From contig NZ_JAGTUU010000002.1 in NCBI RefSeq assembly GCF_018224955.1, positions 496,001-560,000 on the forward strand: DNA of 64,000 nucleotides, given 5' to 3'. The DNA is from Thetidibacter halocola. Lineage in GTDB: Bacteria; Pseudomonadota; Alphaproteobacteria; Rhodobacterales; Rhodobacteraceae. The position numbers and the translations under genes were made by a program. Shown piece after piece: positions 44,398 to 63,703 of this stretch; the first letter of the stretch is position 1, and each line of letters begins with the position of its first letter. The notes beneath the pieces were generated by a model. The model was not told the origin of the DNA. It saw nothing but the letters and a program-made list of their open reading frames with translations, and searched no databases.

Positions 44398-46176
44398 ATG
44401 TGGCGGCGGTTTCGAGAAAATGCCCGCGCGGCACGGGCGCTGGCGGCGATCTGCCTTGCCGCAGCGCTGGCCTTTGCCGTGGTCGTGCAGGAACGCGCGC
44501 AGGCCCAGGCGAAGGAGCGCGCGATCTTCGCCGTCAACGCGATCTCATGGAAGGTCAGCGAACTGATCTTCGAGGCGCAACGCCTGTCTTCCGGCCTGCG
44601 CGACCATGAGGCGGGCCTGTTGTCCCGCGACGAAGTCAATCTACGCTTCGACCTGCTGTGGAGCCGGATGAGCATCCTCTCCGAGTCCGAACTGGCGCCG
44701 GACCCCACCTTTGCTCAGGTGATCGCCGCATTCCGGGATTTCCTGGCCATCGAGGAGCCGGTGATCTACACCGCCCCGTCGATTTCCCCGACGGAGGTCG
44801 ACAGGCTGGCCCTGCGGCTGGACGACATGGTGCGGGACGCGCGGATCACCTGGATCGACATGTTCGCCGCCCGGCAGGCCGACCAGCGCCGCGTCGCCCT
44901 CAGTGCGCTGCAACGCCCGTCCATCCTGCACGAGGTGGTCCTTGCCATTCTGATCGCCGCTCTGATGGCCTATGTCCTGGGCGAGGTCTATTTTGCCGGC
45001 GTCGCGCAACGCCGTGAACGCAGCCTGCGCGAACAGGCCGCCCAGGCCAGCGCGGCCAAGACGCGCTTCCTGGCCAATGTCAGCCACGAGATCCGGACGC
45101 CACTCAACGGTATCCTCGGCATGGCGTCCGAACTGGCGGAAACCGACCTGACCCGCGAACAGGCCGATTGCCTGAGCGTGATCGAGCAATCCGGCGGCCT
45201 GCTGCTGAGCACGATCAACGACGTTCTCGACCTGTCCCGCATCGAGGCAGGCCAGCTGCACGTGGAAACTCGGCCATTCGTTCTGCGCGATGTGCTGTCC
45301 GCAGCGCGCGCGCTATATGGGGCAAGGGCACGGGAAAAGGGCCTGTCGCTGGACCTGGAGATAGACGAGTCGTTGCCCGAGGTCGTGCTTGGCGACGGCC
45401 GGCGCCTCCGGCAGGTGCTGCACAACCTGATCGCCAACGCGGTCAAGTTCACCGAGACGGGCGGGGTCCGGGTCCGGGCCGGGCCCACTCCTGCGGGCGA
45501 GGCGCTGTGGATCACCGTCACCGATACCGGCCCGGGCATTCCCGCCGAGGCACAGGAGCGCGTGTTCCAGCCCTTTCACCAGGCCGATGCCGGCGTCACG
45601 CGCAAGCATGGCGGCACAGGCCTGGGCCTGACGATCTCGCGCCAGTTGTGCGAGGCTATGGGCGGCACGCTGGACCTCGAAAGCGCGGTGGGGCAGGGGG
45701 CGGTCTTTCACGTCACCCTGCCACTGAACGCCGCCTCGCAGGACCAGGCGGCGGCGGTCTCCAGCCGCCTCGACCGGGCCCCGATCCTCGTCGGCATGCG
45801 CATCCTTGTGGTCGACGACACCGCGACCAACCGCCTGCTGATGCGCCGTTTCCTGGAGCCGACGCAGGCGCAGCTGGCCTTCGCCGAGGACGGGCAGGAA
45901 GCGGTGGACCGGGCGCGTGCACGCCGCTTCGACGTGATCCTGATGGATATCCAGATGCCTCGCATGGACGGCATGGCCGCCACCGAGGCGATCCGCTGGC
46001 AGCAGGCCGAAAGCGGCCAGGCGCCCAGCCTGATTGTCGCCGTCACGGCCAATGTCCTCGCTCACCAGATCGAGGAATACATGACGGCGGGGATGCACGA
46101 TTTCCTGCCCAAGCCGGTGTCGAAACGCGCGCTGTTCCGGCTGCTGGCCCGCTATGCCCGGGCCGAGGCCGCCTGA
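44398..46176 (+). CDS. Hybrid histidine kinase with receiver domain
   Basis: 592 residues. Two membrane helices (about 12-30 and 179-199) enclose a periplasmic sensor domain of roughly 150 residues with no known motif. HisKA follows (NVSHEIRTPLNG, His230), then HATPase with GLGLTISRQL and GTGPGIP-like nucleotide boxes (DTGPGIP). A C-terminal receiver domain (about 465-590) carries Asp517 in ILMDIQMP and the late Lys in FLPKPV. No separate response regulator or phosphotransfer gene is nearby. Together with the preceding exported protein, it interrupts the usual rplA-rplJ order. Confidence 0.92.
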   Translation: MWRRFRENARAARALAAICLAAALAFAVVVQERAQAQAKERAIFAVNAISWKVSELIFEAQRLSSGLRDHEAGLLSRDEVNLRFDLLWSRMSILSESELAPDPTFAQVIAAFRDFLAIEEPVIYTAPSISPTEVDRLALRLDDMVRDARITWIDMFAARQADQRRVALSALQRPSILHEVVLAILIAALMAYVLGEVYFAGVAQRRERSLREQAAQASAAKTRFLANVSHEIRTPLNGILGMASELAETDLTREQADCLSVIEQSGGLLLSTINDVLDLSRIEAGQLHVETRPFVLRDVLSAARALYGARAREKGLSLDLEIDESLPEVVLGDGRRLRQVLHNLIANAVKFTETGGVRVRAGPTPAGEALWITVTDTGPGIPAEAQERVFQPFHQADAGVTRKHGGTGLGLTISRQLCEAMGGTLDLESAVGQGAVFHVTLPLNAASQDQAAAVSSRLDRAPILVGMRILVVDDTATNRLLMRRFLEPTQAQLAFAEDGQEAVDRARARRFDVILMDIQMPRMDGMAATEAIRWQQAESGQAPSLIVAVTANVLAHQIEEYMTAGMHDFLPKPVSKRALFRLLARYARAEAA

Positions 46177-46390
46177 GGTCCTGCGACGGCCCTTGGCAAG
46201 CCCCGCCAAACCCGCTAAACGACCCGCCGAGGGCCCGGACGCGATTCGTGTGCGGACCCTCATTTCGTCCGAGACGGTGGGCTGCATTGCGCGTTAAGTC
46301 CTGCCTGAGACGGGAAGAGACATCTTGCCAAGGCCCGCGCAGCCGCGCCGGCCCCACGGTATGCGTCGACCCCGGTATCGGACTTTGCGG

Positions 46391-46432
46391 CAGGGTTCGC
46401 CCTGTCAGACTGAGCCGGAGGGTCCGCCCTCC
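46391..46432 (+). promoter_or_regulatory. Paired hairpins in the rplJ leader, possible L10-L12 control site
   Basis: CAGGG / CCCTG with TTCG loop (46391-46404) and GGAGGG / CCCTCC with TCCG loop (46417-46432) stand directly before the rplJ ribosome-binding site GGAG (46440). L10 leaders of other bacteria bind the L10(L12)4 complex to repress rplJL; this is an analogy, as no Rfam match was tested. The rest of 46177-46390 shows no gene. Confidence 0.4.
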
Positions 46433-46450
46433 ATCAACTGGAGTGAAACT

Positions 46451-46969
46451 GTGGATAGAGCCCAGAAAGAGAAAGTGGTCGAGGAACTCGGCCAGATCTT
46501 CGAAAGCTCTGGCGTCGTGGTGGTTGCCCGCTACGAAGGTCTCACGGTTGCCGAGATGACGGACCTGCGGGGGCGCGCACGCGCCGCCGGCACATCGGTC
46601 CGCGTCGCCAAGAACAGGCTCGCCAAGATTGCACTCGAGGGAACGCCGGCCGCTGGCATCGCGTCGCTTCTCGAAGGCATGACGGTTCTGACCTATTCCG
46701 AAGATCCCGTGGCAGCTGCCAAGGTGGTCGAGGACTTCGCCAAAGCGAACCAGAAGTTCGCGATCCTTGGCGGGGCGATGGGCGGAACCACCCTGGACCG
46801 TGCCGGTATCGAGGCCGTGTCGAAGATGCCGTCGCGCGAGGAGCTCATCGCTTCCATCGTCGGCTGCATCGGCGCACCTGCCGCGAACATCGCCGGCGCC
46901 ATTGGCGCACCTGCATCGAACATCGCTTCCATCCTCTCGACCATCGAGGAAAAGGCCGAAGCGGCGTAA
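46451..46969 (+). CDS. rplJ: 50S ribosomal protein L10
   Basis: 172 residues, read from GTG 46451 with GGAG nine bases upstream; it starts [47 protein letters not shown] (shown as the N-terminal region), the classic L10 rRNA-binding domain. The C-terminal Ala-rich helix recruits L7/L12 dimers. It is the first gene of rplJL. A GTG start with hairpins close to it is consistent with translational feedback. Confidence 0.97.
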   Translation: MDRAQKEKVVEELGQIFESSGVVVVARYEGLTVAEMTDLRGRARAAGTSVRVAKNRLAKIALEGTPAAGIASLLEGMTVLTYSEDPVAAAKVVEDFAKANQKFAILGGAMGGTTLDRAGIEAVSKMPSREELIASIVGCIGAPAANIAGAIGAPASNIASILSTIEEKAEAA

Positions 46970-47043
46970 GGCAATCGGAATGACCTGCGTAGGGGCCAAG
47001 GCCCGACGTTGGAACACATCTTGCAAACGGAAAGAGTCTCAAA

Positions 47044-47427
<384 letters not shown>

Positions 47428-47449
47428 TTGCCTCACGGCGATTGCGCGC

Positions 47450-47478
47450 AGCCCCGCCAATGGCGGGGCTGTTTTCGT
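47450..47478 (+). terminator. Terminator/attenuator after rplL
   Basis: AGCCCCGCC / GGCGGGGCT, a perfect 9-bp stem with AAT loop (47450-47470), followed by GTTTTCGT. In other bacteria a partially effective terminator between rplL and rpoB tunes the ratio of ribosomal protein to polymerase; the same is plausible here. Confidence 0.75.
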
Positions 47479-47503
47479 TTCCGGGGGCGCTGCGCAGGAG
47501 TGC

Positions 47504-47532
47504 TTGACGCTGTTGCCTGTTTTTGGCAATCT
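47504..47532 (+). promoter_or_regulatory. Candidate promoter in the rpoB leader
   Basis: TTGACG and CAATCT with 17 bp between, about 380 bp upstream of rpoB. The -35 is close to consensus; the -10 is weak. Confidence 0.4.
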
Positions 47533-47738
47533 GCGCGTTAATGAAATGGCAATTCCTGTGTGCAGGGGTTGCGTTTCGTGCGTTCAGCGAATATCCGGAA
47601 CCTTCCTGCGGCTCGATCCGATTCGATGCCGCTTTTGGTTGTTCCGGACGACGAGGAGGCATTCCCGAATGAACGCAGCCCTGACCGCATCTTTTCCGGA
47701 CCCCGCACAGCATCATATGGCCTGATCGGCCCGCCTGT

Positions 47739-47771
47739 CTTGGCAAGCCCCCGGCGCGGGGGCTTTCCAAG
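47739..47771 (+). promoter_or_regulatory. 13-bp leader hairpin upstream of rpoB
   Basis: CTTGG pairs with CCAAG and, after a C/T mismatch, AAGCCCCC pairs with GGGGGCTT around a GGCGC loop. It is not followed by Ts. It lies in the 436-bp stretch between the rplL terminator and rpoB; an open frame runs through most of this stretch, but no conserved protein is recognisable, and rpoB is best started at 47914. Confidence 0.4.
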
Positions 47772-47913
47772 GCAAGGTCCGCCGGATCGAGTGGCGCGCG
47801 GTGGGACGCGCGCCGAGAATGGATCCGGTAGCCAGCCGTCACTGACAGAACGCCCGCTGTGGCCCCGGCAGCGCGCGCGTTCAGGCAGAGAAAATCGAAA
47901 GGGTGCCCCTCTC

Positions 47914-52056
<4,143 letters not shown>

Positions 52057-52138
52057 CGCGCCACCGCGCTCATCTCGTGCTTGGTGCGCCTGCGGGCGCA
52101 CCTGCCTTCCCCGCACCCTCTAACTCTTGAGGAACAGA

Positions 52139-56386
<4,248 letters not shown>

Positions 56387-56409
56387 GCGCCTGACCGGTT
56401 GAGAAACAT

Positions 56410-56444
56410 GGCCCTTCCCGGCAACGGGAAGGGCCTTTTCGTTT
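56410..56444 (+). terminator. Intrinsic terminator after rpoC
   Basis: Perfect 11-bp stem GGCCCTTCCCG / CGGGAAGGGCC with GCAA loop, followed by TTTTCGTTT. Confidence 0.92.
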
Positions 56445-56523
56445 CCTGCGCAGGGCAGGTGACCTTGGCCGCGCCGTGATTTTCCCGCTGGCGAGACGCC
56501 GCGCCCGGTGCTACGCGGCAGAC

Positions 56524-57420
56524 ATGAGCCCCATGTCAGACAATTCCCGCGGCGCGCTGCTGATGATTGCGTCCATGTCCGCGTTCACCTTTGGCGACCT
56601 GTGCGTCAAGGGGCTGGGCGGGCATCTGCCACTGTCCCAGATCCTGACGATCCGCGGCCTTGTCGCGACCACGTTCATCCTGCTTCTGGCCTGGCGCATG
56701 GGCGCGCTACGCTGGCAGATCCCTCGCCGCGATGCGGGTCTTGTCGCCCTGCGCGCGGTGGCCGAGATCGGCGCCGCGCTGTTCTTCTTCTACGCGCTGT
56801 TCAACATGCCCATCGCCAACGTCTCGGCCCTGTTGCAGATGCTGCCGCTGACCATCACGCTGGGCAGCGCGCTGTTCTTTCGCGAGCCGGTTGGCTGGCG
56901 CCGCTGGCTGGCCATCGGGGTGGGGTTCTGCGGGATGCTGCTGATCGTCCGGCCCGGCACCGAAGGGTTCAACATCTTCTCGCTGTCGGCGCTAGCCTCG
57001 GTCGCCTGTGTCACGGTGCGTGACCTGACCACGCGGCGCATCTCGGCCGCCGTGCCGTCGCTGACGGTGACGCTGGGCTCGTCCGCGGGCGTGATGCTCT
57101 TTGCCGCGGTCTGGAGCCTGTTCCAGGACTGGCAGCCGATCGAGCCACGCAGCGGCATGCTGCTGGCGGGCGCCAGCCTGTTCATCATCGGCGGCTACAT
57201 CTTCAGCGTGCTGGTGATGCGCGTGGGCGAGGTCGGCTTCGTCGCGCCCTTCCGTTACACCAGCCTGGTTCTCGCGCTGCTGCTGGGCTACGTGTTTTTC
57301 GGCGAATGGCCGAAACCCATCGCCCTGACAGGTGCCGCGATCATCATGGCCACCGGCCTGTTCACCCTCTGGCGCGAGATGCAGCTAAAGCGGCGTCAGG
57401 CAAAGGCACGGCGCACCTGA
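56524..57420 (+). CDS. DMT-superfamily EamA-type exporter
   Basis: 298 residues with ten membrane helices forming two EamA repeats. Recognisable segments are the first half through FFFYALFNMPIANVSALLQMLPL and the second half through VAPFRYTSLVLALLLGYVFFGEWP. Members export amino acids or other metabolites; the substrate is not predictable. I start at ATG 56524; GTG 56476 would add 16 residues and is unlikely. Its 3' end overlaps the convergent glycosyltransferase by 25 bp. Confidence 0.88.
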   Translation: MSPMSDNSRGALLMIASMSAFTFGDLCVKGLGGHLPLSQILTIRGLVATTFILLLAWRMGALRWQIPRRDAGLVALRAVAEIGAALFFFYALFNMPIANVSALLQMLPLTITLGSALFFREPVGWRRWLAIGVGFCGMLLIVRPGTEGFNIFSLSALASVACVTVRDLTTRRISAAVPSLTVTLGSSAGVMLFAAVWSLFQDWQPIEPRSGMLLAGASLFIIGGYIFSVLVMRVGEVGFVAPFRYTSLVLALLLGYVFFGEWPKPIALTGAAIIMATGLFTLWREMQLKRRQAKARRT

Positions 57421-58196
57421 TCGGCGTCGATGGCAAAGAGATCGCGAAAGGCCTCCTCGCCCTCGGCATCCAGCCTTTGCAGGTCGGGCTGCGTGACGTG
57501 CTTCTTCTGGCGCGAGTCGTTGTGGTCGTTGTGACCCCGCACATAGACCGGCGGATCGGTGAAGGTGACGGTCGGCATGAACTGGTTCAGCTTGTTGTGC
57601 GAGAAATTCAGGACCGTCTGCTGCACCCGCGCCTGCACCGCCACCGCCTGCGCCACACCCCAGTAGGGCGTCACGCATGGCGCGGCCAATAGCCCCCGCG
57701 CATCGGGCCGCGCGACAAACCCGCGGTTCCAGTCGAAGCCCACCAGCCGGTGTTTCCCGATCAGCGTCGCGCAGTCCCGCGCCGCCTCGCGCAGCAAGGC
57801 GACGAATTCCACGCTGACCGCGTCGTCGTCGTCATGGCGGAATTGCAGGCAGGGCCTGCCCATGTCGCGGACCGAATTCATCACCTCCTGGCAGACCTTG
57901 CGATGCGGCCCCGGCGGGTGCAGCACGATCCGGGCCTGCGGCATGTCGGCGGTCAGGTTGCGCAGCCGGTCCAGATGGCCCTTGGGCATCATGTCGCCGC
58001 ACAGGATGACGAACAGGAAATCCGGGTCGGTCTGCGCCTTGATCCCGGGCAGGCAGATCGTCTCGAAATGACGGAATCGCTCCTCGATCCGGGCGGGGGC
58101 ATAGAGGTATGCGATGCGTTCCTCGACCGTCGCATGACCGACCTGGAAACCGCCCTCGGCCGGGAAGGAAAAGCGGCAGAAACCGATGACTTGCAT
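57396..58196 (-). CDS. Glycosyltransferase, putative rhamnosyltransferase-type
   Basis: 266 residues from ATG 58196. It opens MQVIGFCRFSFPAEGGFQVGH, and contains a DDDDAV motif (FRHDDDDAVSVEFV) that looks like the nucleotide-sugar metal site of GT-A glycosyltransferases. The overall pattern is that of the roseobacter putative rhamnosyl transferase family (Rhamno_transf). Target glycan is unknown and no polysaccharide genes adjoin. The C-terminus overlaps the DMT gene end by 25 bp. Confidence 0.72.
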   Translation of the reverse strand: MQVIGFCRFSFPAEGGFQVGHATVEERIAYLYAPARIEERFRHFETICLPGIKAQTDPDFLFVILCGDMMPKGHLDRLRNLTADMPQARIVLHPPGPHRKVCQEVMNSVRDMGRPCLQFRHDDDDAVSVEFVALLREAARDCATLIGKHRLVGFDWNRGFVARPDARGLLAAPCVTPYWGVAQAVAVQARVQQTVLNFSHNKLNQFMPTVTFTDPPVYVRGHNDHNDSRQKKHVTQPDLQRLDAEGEEAFRDLFAIDADQVRRAFA

Positions 58197-58268
58197 GGGC
58201 GGGCCTTTCGCGCGAAACACCTGCAAGGCATGGCATTGCCGCCGTCCCCAGGCAAGCCGGGGCTGCTG

Positions 58269-58297
58269 TTGACAACCCATGCGACTCCCCGTATACG
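58269..58297 (+). promoter_or_regulatory. Strong promoter for rpsL-rpsG-fusA
   Basis: TTGACA (perfect -35) and TATACG (-10) separated by exactly 17 bp. It is the best promoter match in the window and points to rpsL about 250 bp downstream. The same TATACGCGC context recurs at the end of the window. Confidence 0.75.
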
Positions 58298-58315
58298 CGC
58301 CCGGAATGTGGTTGG

Positions 58316-58362
58316 CGGATCCTGTCCGGCGACCAAATCCAGAACTTAGTGGTCAAGATCCG
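58316..58362 (+). promoter_or_regulatory. Nested hairpin in the rpsL leader
   Basis: CGGATC (58316-58321) pairs with GATCCG (58357-58362), and inside it GACCA (58331-58335) pairs with TGGTC (58350-58354). It lies at the 5' end of the long leader. A regulatory role is possible but untested; no known riboswitch is recognised. The rest of the leader to 58554 holds no gene I can support. Confidence 0.3.
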
Positions 58363-58554
58363 GGCGACTTAACTGCCCCGATCCTCTGAGAACCCGCCGC
58401 GTCGTTCACCTCGGAATGGGAACGAAGCGGCCTTTACGTGTTGCTATGAAGCGATGCGTGCGACATCGGCCACCAGCGGACGCGCTGGGGGTCTCAAACG
58501 AAACGGCCGGTACGTCCGGCGCACACATGTGAGAAGTACGGGGAAGATACCGGA

Positions 58555-58926
58555 ATGCCCACGATCCAGCAGTTGATCCGCAAACCGCGGCAGCCGAAAG
58601 TCAAGCGCTCGAAGTCTCAGCACCTCGAGCAGTGCCCTCAGAAGCGCGGCGTTTGCACCCGCGTCTACACCACCACGCCGAAGAAGCCGAACTCGGCAAT
58701 GCGGAAGGTGGCCAAGGTCCGTCTGACCAACGGCTACGAGGTGATCAGCTACATCCCTGGTGAAAGCCACAACCTTCAGGAGCACTCCGTGGTCCTGATC
58801 CGTGGCGGCCGGGTGAAAGACCTTCCCGGTGTGCGTTACCACATCCTGCGCGGGGTGCTCGACACCCAAGGCGTCAAGGACCGCAAGCAGCGCCGCTCCA
58901 AGTACGGTGCGAAGCGTCCCAAGTGA
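58555..58926 (+). CDS. rpsL: 30S ribosomal protein S12
   Basis: 123 residues. The conserved [14 protein letters not shown] start, [18 protein letters not shown] and [32 protein letters not shown] end are complete. S12 sits at the decoding centre. It is the first gene of the str operon, with rpsG 101 bp downstream. Confidence 0.99.
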   Translation: MPTIQQLIRKPRQPKVKRSKSQHLEQCPQKRGVCTRVYTTTPKKPNSAMRKVAKVRLTNGYEVISYIPGESHNLQEHSVVLIRGGRVKDLPGVRYHILRGVLDTQGVKDRKQRRSKYGAKRPK

Positions 58927-59027
58927 CGCCTGTGGCGTCGTCCCGGGCCCGGCCCGGGATATCGTGAAACAATCGACCCTCGACCTCGTCGGGGACATGT
59001 CAAGATAAGAGCGAAGGATCGACACAG

Positions 59028-59498
59028 ATGTCTCGTCGTCACGCCGCAGAGAAGCGCGAAGTCCTGCCCGACGCCAAGTATGGTGACCGGGTTTTGACGA
59101 AATTCATGAACAACCTGATGATCGACGGCAAGAAGTCTGTTGCCGAACGCATCGTCTACAGCGCGCTCGAGCGCGTCGAAGTCAAGGTCAAGCGGGCCCC
59201 GGTGGAAATCTTCCACGAGGCGCTGGACAACATCAAGCCGTCGGTCGAGGTCCGCTCGCGCCGTGTCGGTGGCGCCACCTACCAGGTGCCCGTCGAGGTT
59301 CGCCCCGAGCGCCGTGAAGCGCTGGCGATCCGCTGGCTGATCATCGCCGCGCGGAACCGCAACGAAAACACCATGGAAGAGCGCCTGGCCGGTGAACTGA
59401 TCGATGCCGTCCAGTCCCGCGGTGCCGCCGTGAAGAAGCGCGAAGACACCCACAAGATGGCAGACGCCAACAAGGCGTTCAGCCATTACCGCTGGTAA
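59028..59498 (+). CDS. rpsG: 30S ribosomal protein S7
   Basis: 156 residues. Conserved core includes [38 protein letters not shown] and [32 protein letters not shown]7 nucleates the 30S head and in E. coli represses the str operon. It lies 26 bp upstream of fusA. Confidence 0.99.
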   Translation: MSRRHAAEKREVLPDAKYGDRVLTKFMNNLMIDGKKSVAERIVYSALERVEVKVKRAPVEIFHEALDNIKPSVEVRSRRVGGATYQVPVEVRPERREALAIRWLIIAARNRNENTMEERLAGELIDAVQSRGAAVKKREDTHKMADANKAFSHYRW

Positions 59499-59524
59499 AT
59501 CTCATTAGCTCAAGGACCTGACAA

Positions 59525-61648
59525 ATGGCCCGCGATTACCCTCTCACCCGCTATCGCAACTTCGGGATCATGGCGCATATCGACGCCGGCAAGACCACGA
59601 CGACGGAGCGTATCCTCTACTACACCGGCAAGTCCCACAAGATCGGCGAAGTGCATGACGGCGCCGCAACGATGGACTGGATGGAGCAGGAGCAGGAACG
59701 CGGGATCACCATCACCTCGGCTGCGACGACCACCTTCTGGCAGCGCCAGGAAGATCCGACTGCCGAAGGCACGTCCGATACCAAGTACCGCTTCAACATC
59801 ATCGACACCCCCGGTCACGTGGACTTCACCATCGAGGTCGAGCGTTCGCTCGCCGTTCTCGACGGCGCGATCTGCCTGCTGGACGGCAACGCCGGTGTCG
59901 AGCCGCAGACCGAAACCGTGTGGCGTCAGGCTGACCGCTACAAGGTTCCGCGCATCGTCTTCGTCAACAAGATGGACAAGATCGGCGCGGACTTCTTCAA
60001 CTGCGTCAAGATGATCAAGGATCGCACCGGTGCGATCCCGGCCCCCATCGCGCTGCCGATCGGCGCCGAGGACAAGCTGGAAGGCATCGTCGACCTGCTC
60101 AAGATGGAAGAGTGGGTGTACCAGGGCGAAGACCTGGGCGCTTCCTGGAAGCGTCAGCCGATCCGTGAAGAGTTGCAGGAGCTGGCCGAAGAGTGGCGCG
60201 CCAAGCTGATCGAGGTCGCCGTCGAAGTCGATGACGACGCGATGGAAAAGTATCTCGACGGCATCGAGCCCGACGAGGCCACCCTGCGCAAGCTGATCCG
60301 CAAGGGCACGCTGTCGCTCTCCTTCGTTCCGGTGACCGCGGGCTCCGCGTTCAAGAACAAGGGTGTGCAGCCGCTGCTGAACGCCGTGATCGACTTCCTG
60401 CCCTCGCCGCTGGATGTGCCCGCCTACATGGGTTTCAGCCCGGATGACGAAACCGAAGAGCGCAACATCGCCCGGTCGGCAGACGATGCCCAGCCCTTCG
60501 CGGCGCTGGCGTTCAAGATCATGAACGACCCGTTCGTCGGCTCGCTGACCTTCACCCGGATCTACTCGGGCACTCTCAAGAAGGGTGACAGCATGATCAA
60601 CTCGACCAAGGGCAAGCGCGAGCGTGTCGGTCGGATGATGATGATGCACGCCATCAACCGCGAAGAGATCGAAGAAGCTTTTGCCGGCGACATCATCGCG
60701 CTGGCCGGCCTGAAGGAAACCACCACGGGCGACACGCTCTGCGATCCGCAGAAGCAGGTGGTCCTGGAAACCATGACCTTCCCCGAGCCGGTGATCGAGA
60801 TCGCCGTCGAGCCGAAGACCAAGAACGACCAGGAAAAGATGTCGGCGGGCCTGGCCCGTCTGGCAGCAGAAGACCCGTCCTTCCGCGTCGAGACCGACCT
60901 CGAGTCGGGCCAGACCATCATGAAGGGCATGGGCGAACTGCACCTCGACATCCTCGTCGACCGCCTCAAGCGCGAGTTCAAGGTCGAGGCCAACATCGGC
61001 GCGCCGCAGGTGGCCTATCGTGAGACGATCTCGCACAAGATCGAGCACACCTACACCCACAAGAAGCAGTCGGGTGGTTCGGGCCAGTACGCCGAGGTCA
61101 AGCTCGAGATCGTTCCGACCCAGCCGGGCGAAGGCTATTCCTTCGAATCCCGCATCGTCGGTGGCGCGGTGCCGAAGGAATATATCCCCGGCGTCGAAAA
61201 GGGCGTGAAGTCGGTCATGGACTCCGGTCCGCTGGCGGGCTTCCCGGTGATCGACTTCAAGGTCGCGCTGGTCGACGGCAAGTTCCACGACGTCGACTCG
61301 TCGGTCCTGGCCTTCGAAATCGCGTCCCGCATGTGCATGCGCGAAGGTCTGAAAAAGGCCGGCGCAAAGCTGCTGGAACCGATGATGAAGGTCGAGGTCG
61401 TGACCCCCGAGGAATACACGGGTTCGGTCATCGGCGACCTGACGTCGCGTCGGGGTCAGGTGTCGGGTCAGGAACCGCGCGGCAACGCCGTGGCGATCCA
61501 GGCCTTCGTGCCGCTGGCCAACATGTTCGGCTACATCAACACGCTGCGCTCCATGTCCTCGGGCCGCGCGCAGTTCACGATGCAGTTCGACCATTACGAC
61601 CCGGTGCCGCAGAACATCTCGGACGAAATCCAGGCGAAGTACGCCTGA
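59525..61648 (+). CDS. fusA: Elongation factor G
   Basis: 707 residues. GTPase motifs are [24 protein letters not shown] and NKMDKIGAD, with the switch-II linked [12 protein letters not shown]. Domains II-V follow through [16 protein letters not shown] to the end. It catalyses ribosomal translocation. It is unusual that a sulfotransferase gene lies between it and tuf, although the spacing (27 bp) suggests co-transcription. Confidence 0.99.
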   Translation: MARDYPLTRYRNFGIMAHIDAGKTTTTERILYYTGKSHKIGEVHDGAATMDWMEQEQERGITITSAATTTFWQRQEDPTAEGTSDTKYRFNIIDTPGHVDFTIEVERSLAVLDGAICLLDGNAGVEPQTETVWRQADRYKVPRIVFVNKMDKIGADFFNCVKMIKDRTGAIPAPIALPIGAEDKLEGIVDLLKMEEWVYQGEDLGASWKRQPIREELQELAEEWRAKLIEVAVEVDDDAMEKYLDGIEPDEATLRKLIRKGTLSLSFVPVTAGSAFKNKGVQPLLNAVIDFLPSPLDVPAYMGFSPDDETEERNIARSADDAQPFAALAFKIMNDPFVGSLTFTRIYSGTLKKGDSMINSTKGKRERVGRMMMMHAINREEIEEAFAGDIIALAGLKETTTGDTLCDPQKQVVLETMTFPEPVIEIAVEPKTKNDQEKMSAGLARLAAEDPSFRVETDLESGQTIMKGMGELHLDILVDRLKREFKVEANIGAPQVAYRETISHKIEHTYTHKKQSGGSGQYAEVKLEIVPTQPGEGYSFESRIVGGAVPKEYIPGVEKGVKSVMDSGPLAGFPVIDFKVALVDGKFHDVDSSVLAFEIASRMCMREGLKKAGAKLLEPMMKVEVVTPEEYTGSVIGDLTSRRGQVSGQEPRGNAVAIQAFVPLANMFGYINTLRSMSSGRAQFTMQFDHYDPVPQNISDEIQAKYA

Positions 61649-61675
61649 TTTGCTCAAGGGGCCGGAGTTGCACGC

Positions 61676-62347
61676 ATGATCCTTCTTCACGACCATAAGC
61701 TTGCTTATGTGAGCGTGCCGAAGTGTGCGTGCACCTCCGCCAAGAACCTGTTCTTCGAGATCGAGAACGGGGTGCCCTTCAAGCCTTTCGCGATCAGCGG
61801 CAAGACGCATACCCTGCATGACCTGGCGCGGTCGCGACCCTTCGAGTCGCTGCCGCATCAGCGAATTGCGGATTACGTCAAGGTCGCGATCGTGCGTGAT
61901 CCCGTCGCGCGGATCCGGTCCTGCTACCAGGACAAGATCCTCAAGGGGCTGGCCTTCCGGCGCAAGCCCGACGTGGCGGCGGCGCGCAAGGCCGGGCTCG
62001 ACGTCAAGCCGAGCTTCGAGACCTTCGTCGAAAAGCTCGACACGTATCGCAAGGCGTCGGGCGTGGTGCAGCAGCACTCGGAACCGCTGTCGCACTTCCT
62101 GGGCGCCGATCCCGCGTGGTTCGATGCCCTGTTCGACATCTCCGAGGCCGAGGCCTTCGCTGCGCTTGTGCGCGAGCGGACGGGATCGACGCTGGCGATG
62201 CCGCACCGCAACCGCACGAAGAACGCCGCCGACACGGCGCCGGTCTCCGACGCTGTTCGCGACGCGATCCGGAATCGCTTTGCGCAGGATTACGACCTTT
62301 ACGGTCGATGGTTCGCAGCCAAAGGGGAGCAGGCCGTCAAGGCCTGA
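61676..62347 (+). CDS. Sulfotransferase-family protein inserted in the str operon
   Basis: 223 residues. The PAPS 5'-phosphosulfate loop is seen as VPKCACTSAKN (residues 14-24), and the 3'-phosphate-binding segment as VRDPVARIRSCY with Arg74 and Ser82. This matches the Sulfotransfer_2/HNK-1-type family, which sulfates sugars or other hydroxyl groups. There is no membrane anchor or signal. It starts 27 bp after fusA and ends 59 bp before tuf copy 2, all on one strand with no terminator seen between, so it is probably expressed with translation factors. Its target is unknown. Confidence 0.82.
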   Translation: MILLHDHKLAYVSVPKCACTSAKNLFFEIENGVPFKPFAISGKTHTLHDLARSRPFESLPHQRIADYVKVAIVRDPVARIRSCYQDKILKGLAFRRKPDVAAARKAGLDVKPSFETFVEKLDTYRKASGVVQQHSEPLSHFLGADPAWFDALFDISEAEAFAALVRERTGSTLAMPHRNRTKNAADTAPVSDAVRDAIRNRFAQDYDLYGRWFAAKGEQAVKA

Positions 62348-62406
62348 CCTCCCGAACATCAACATCGGGTCCGTAGGGGCCCAATCAGCAGGAAAGAAGG
62401 AAAGCC

Positions 62407-63564
<1,158 letters not shown>

Positions 63565-63585
<21 letters not shown>

Positions 63586-63655
63586 GCGACGGTCCCGAGA
63601 CGCGCCACGAAATGTGTGTCGGAGATCGTCGCGTAAGCGACGGCCCCGAGACGCG
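63565..63655 (+). repeat. In-frame duplication of the tuf stop-codon region, copy 2
   Basis: Same two 40-bp units and stop-codon-in-loop hairpins as 40149-40239, at an offset of 23,416 bp. Confidence 0.75.
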
Positions 63656-63675
63656 AAACCCGGATGAGAATTGAG

Positions 63676-63703
63676 AAGGCCGCCCTACCGGGCGGCCTTT
63701 TTT
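63676..63703 (+). terminator. Terminator of tuf copy 2
   Basis: The AAGGCCGCCC / GGGCGGCCTT stem as in copy 1, followed here by six Ts. It ends the str operon. Confidence 0.88.

Noticed and set aside
47560-47913. N-terminal extension of rpoB by 118 residues
   Set aside because: RpoB proteins of this group start at [10 protein letters not shown]; the extension is Arg/Pro-rich and overlaps the leader hairpin.
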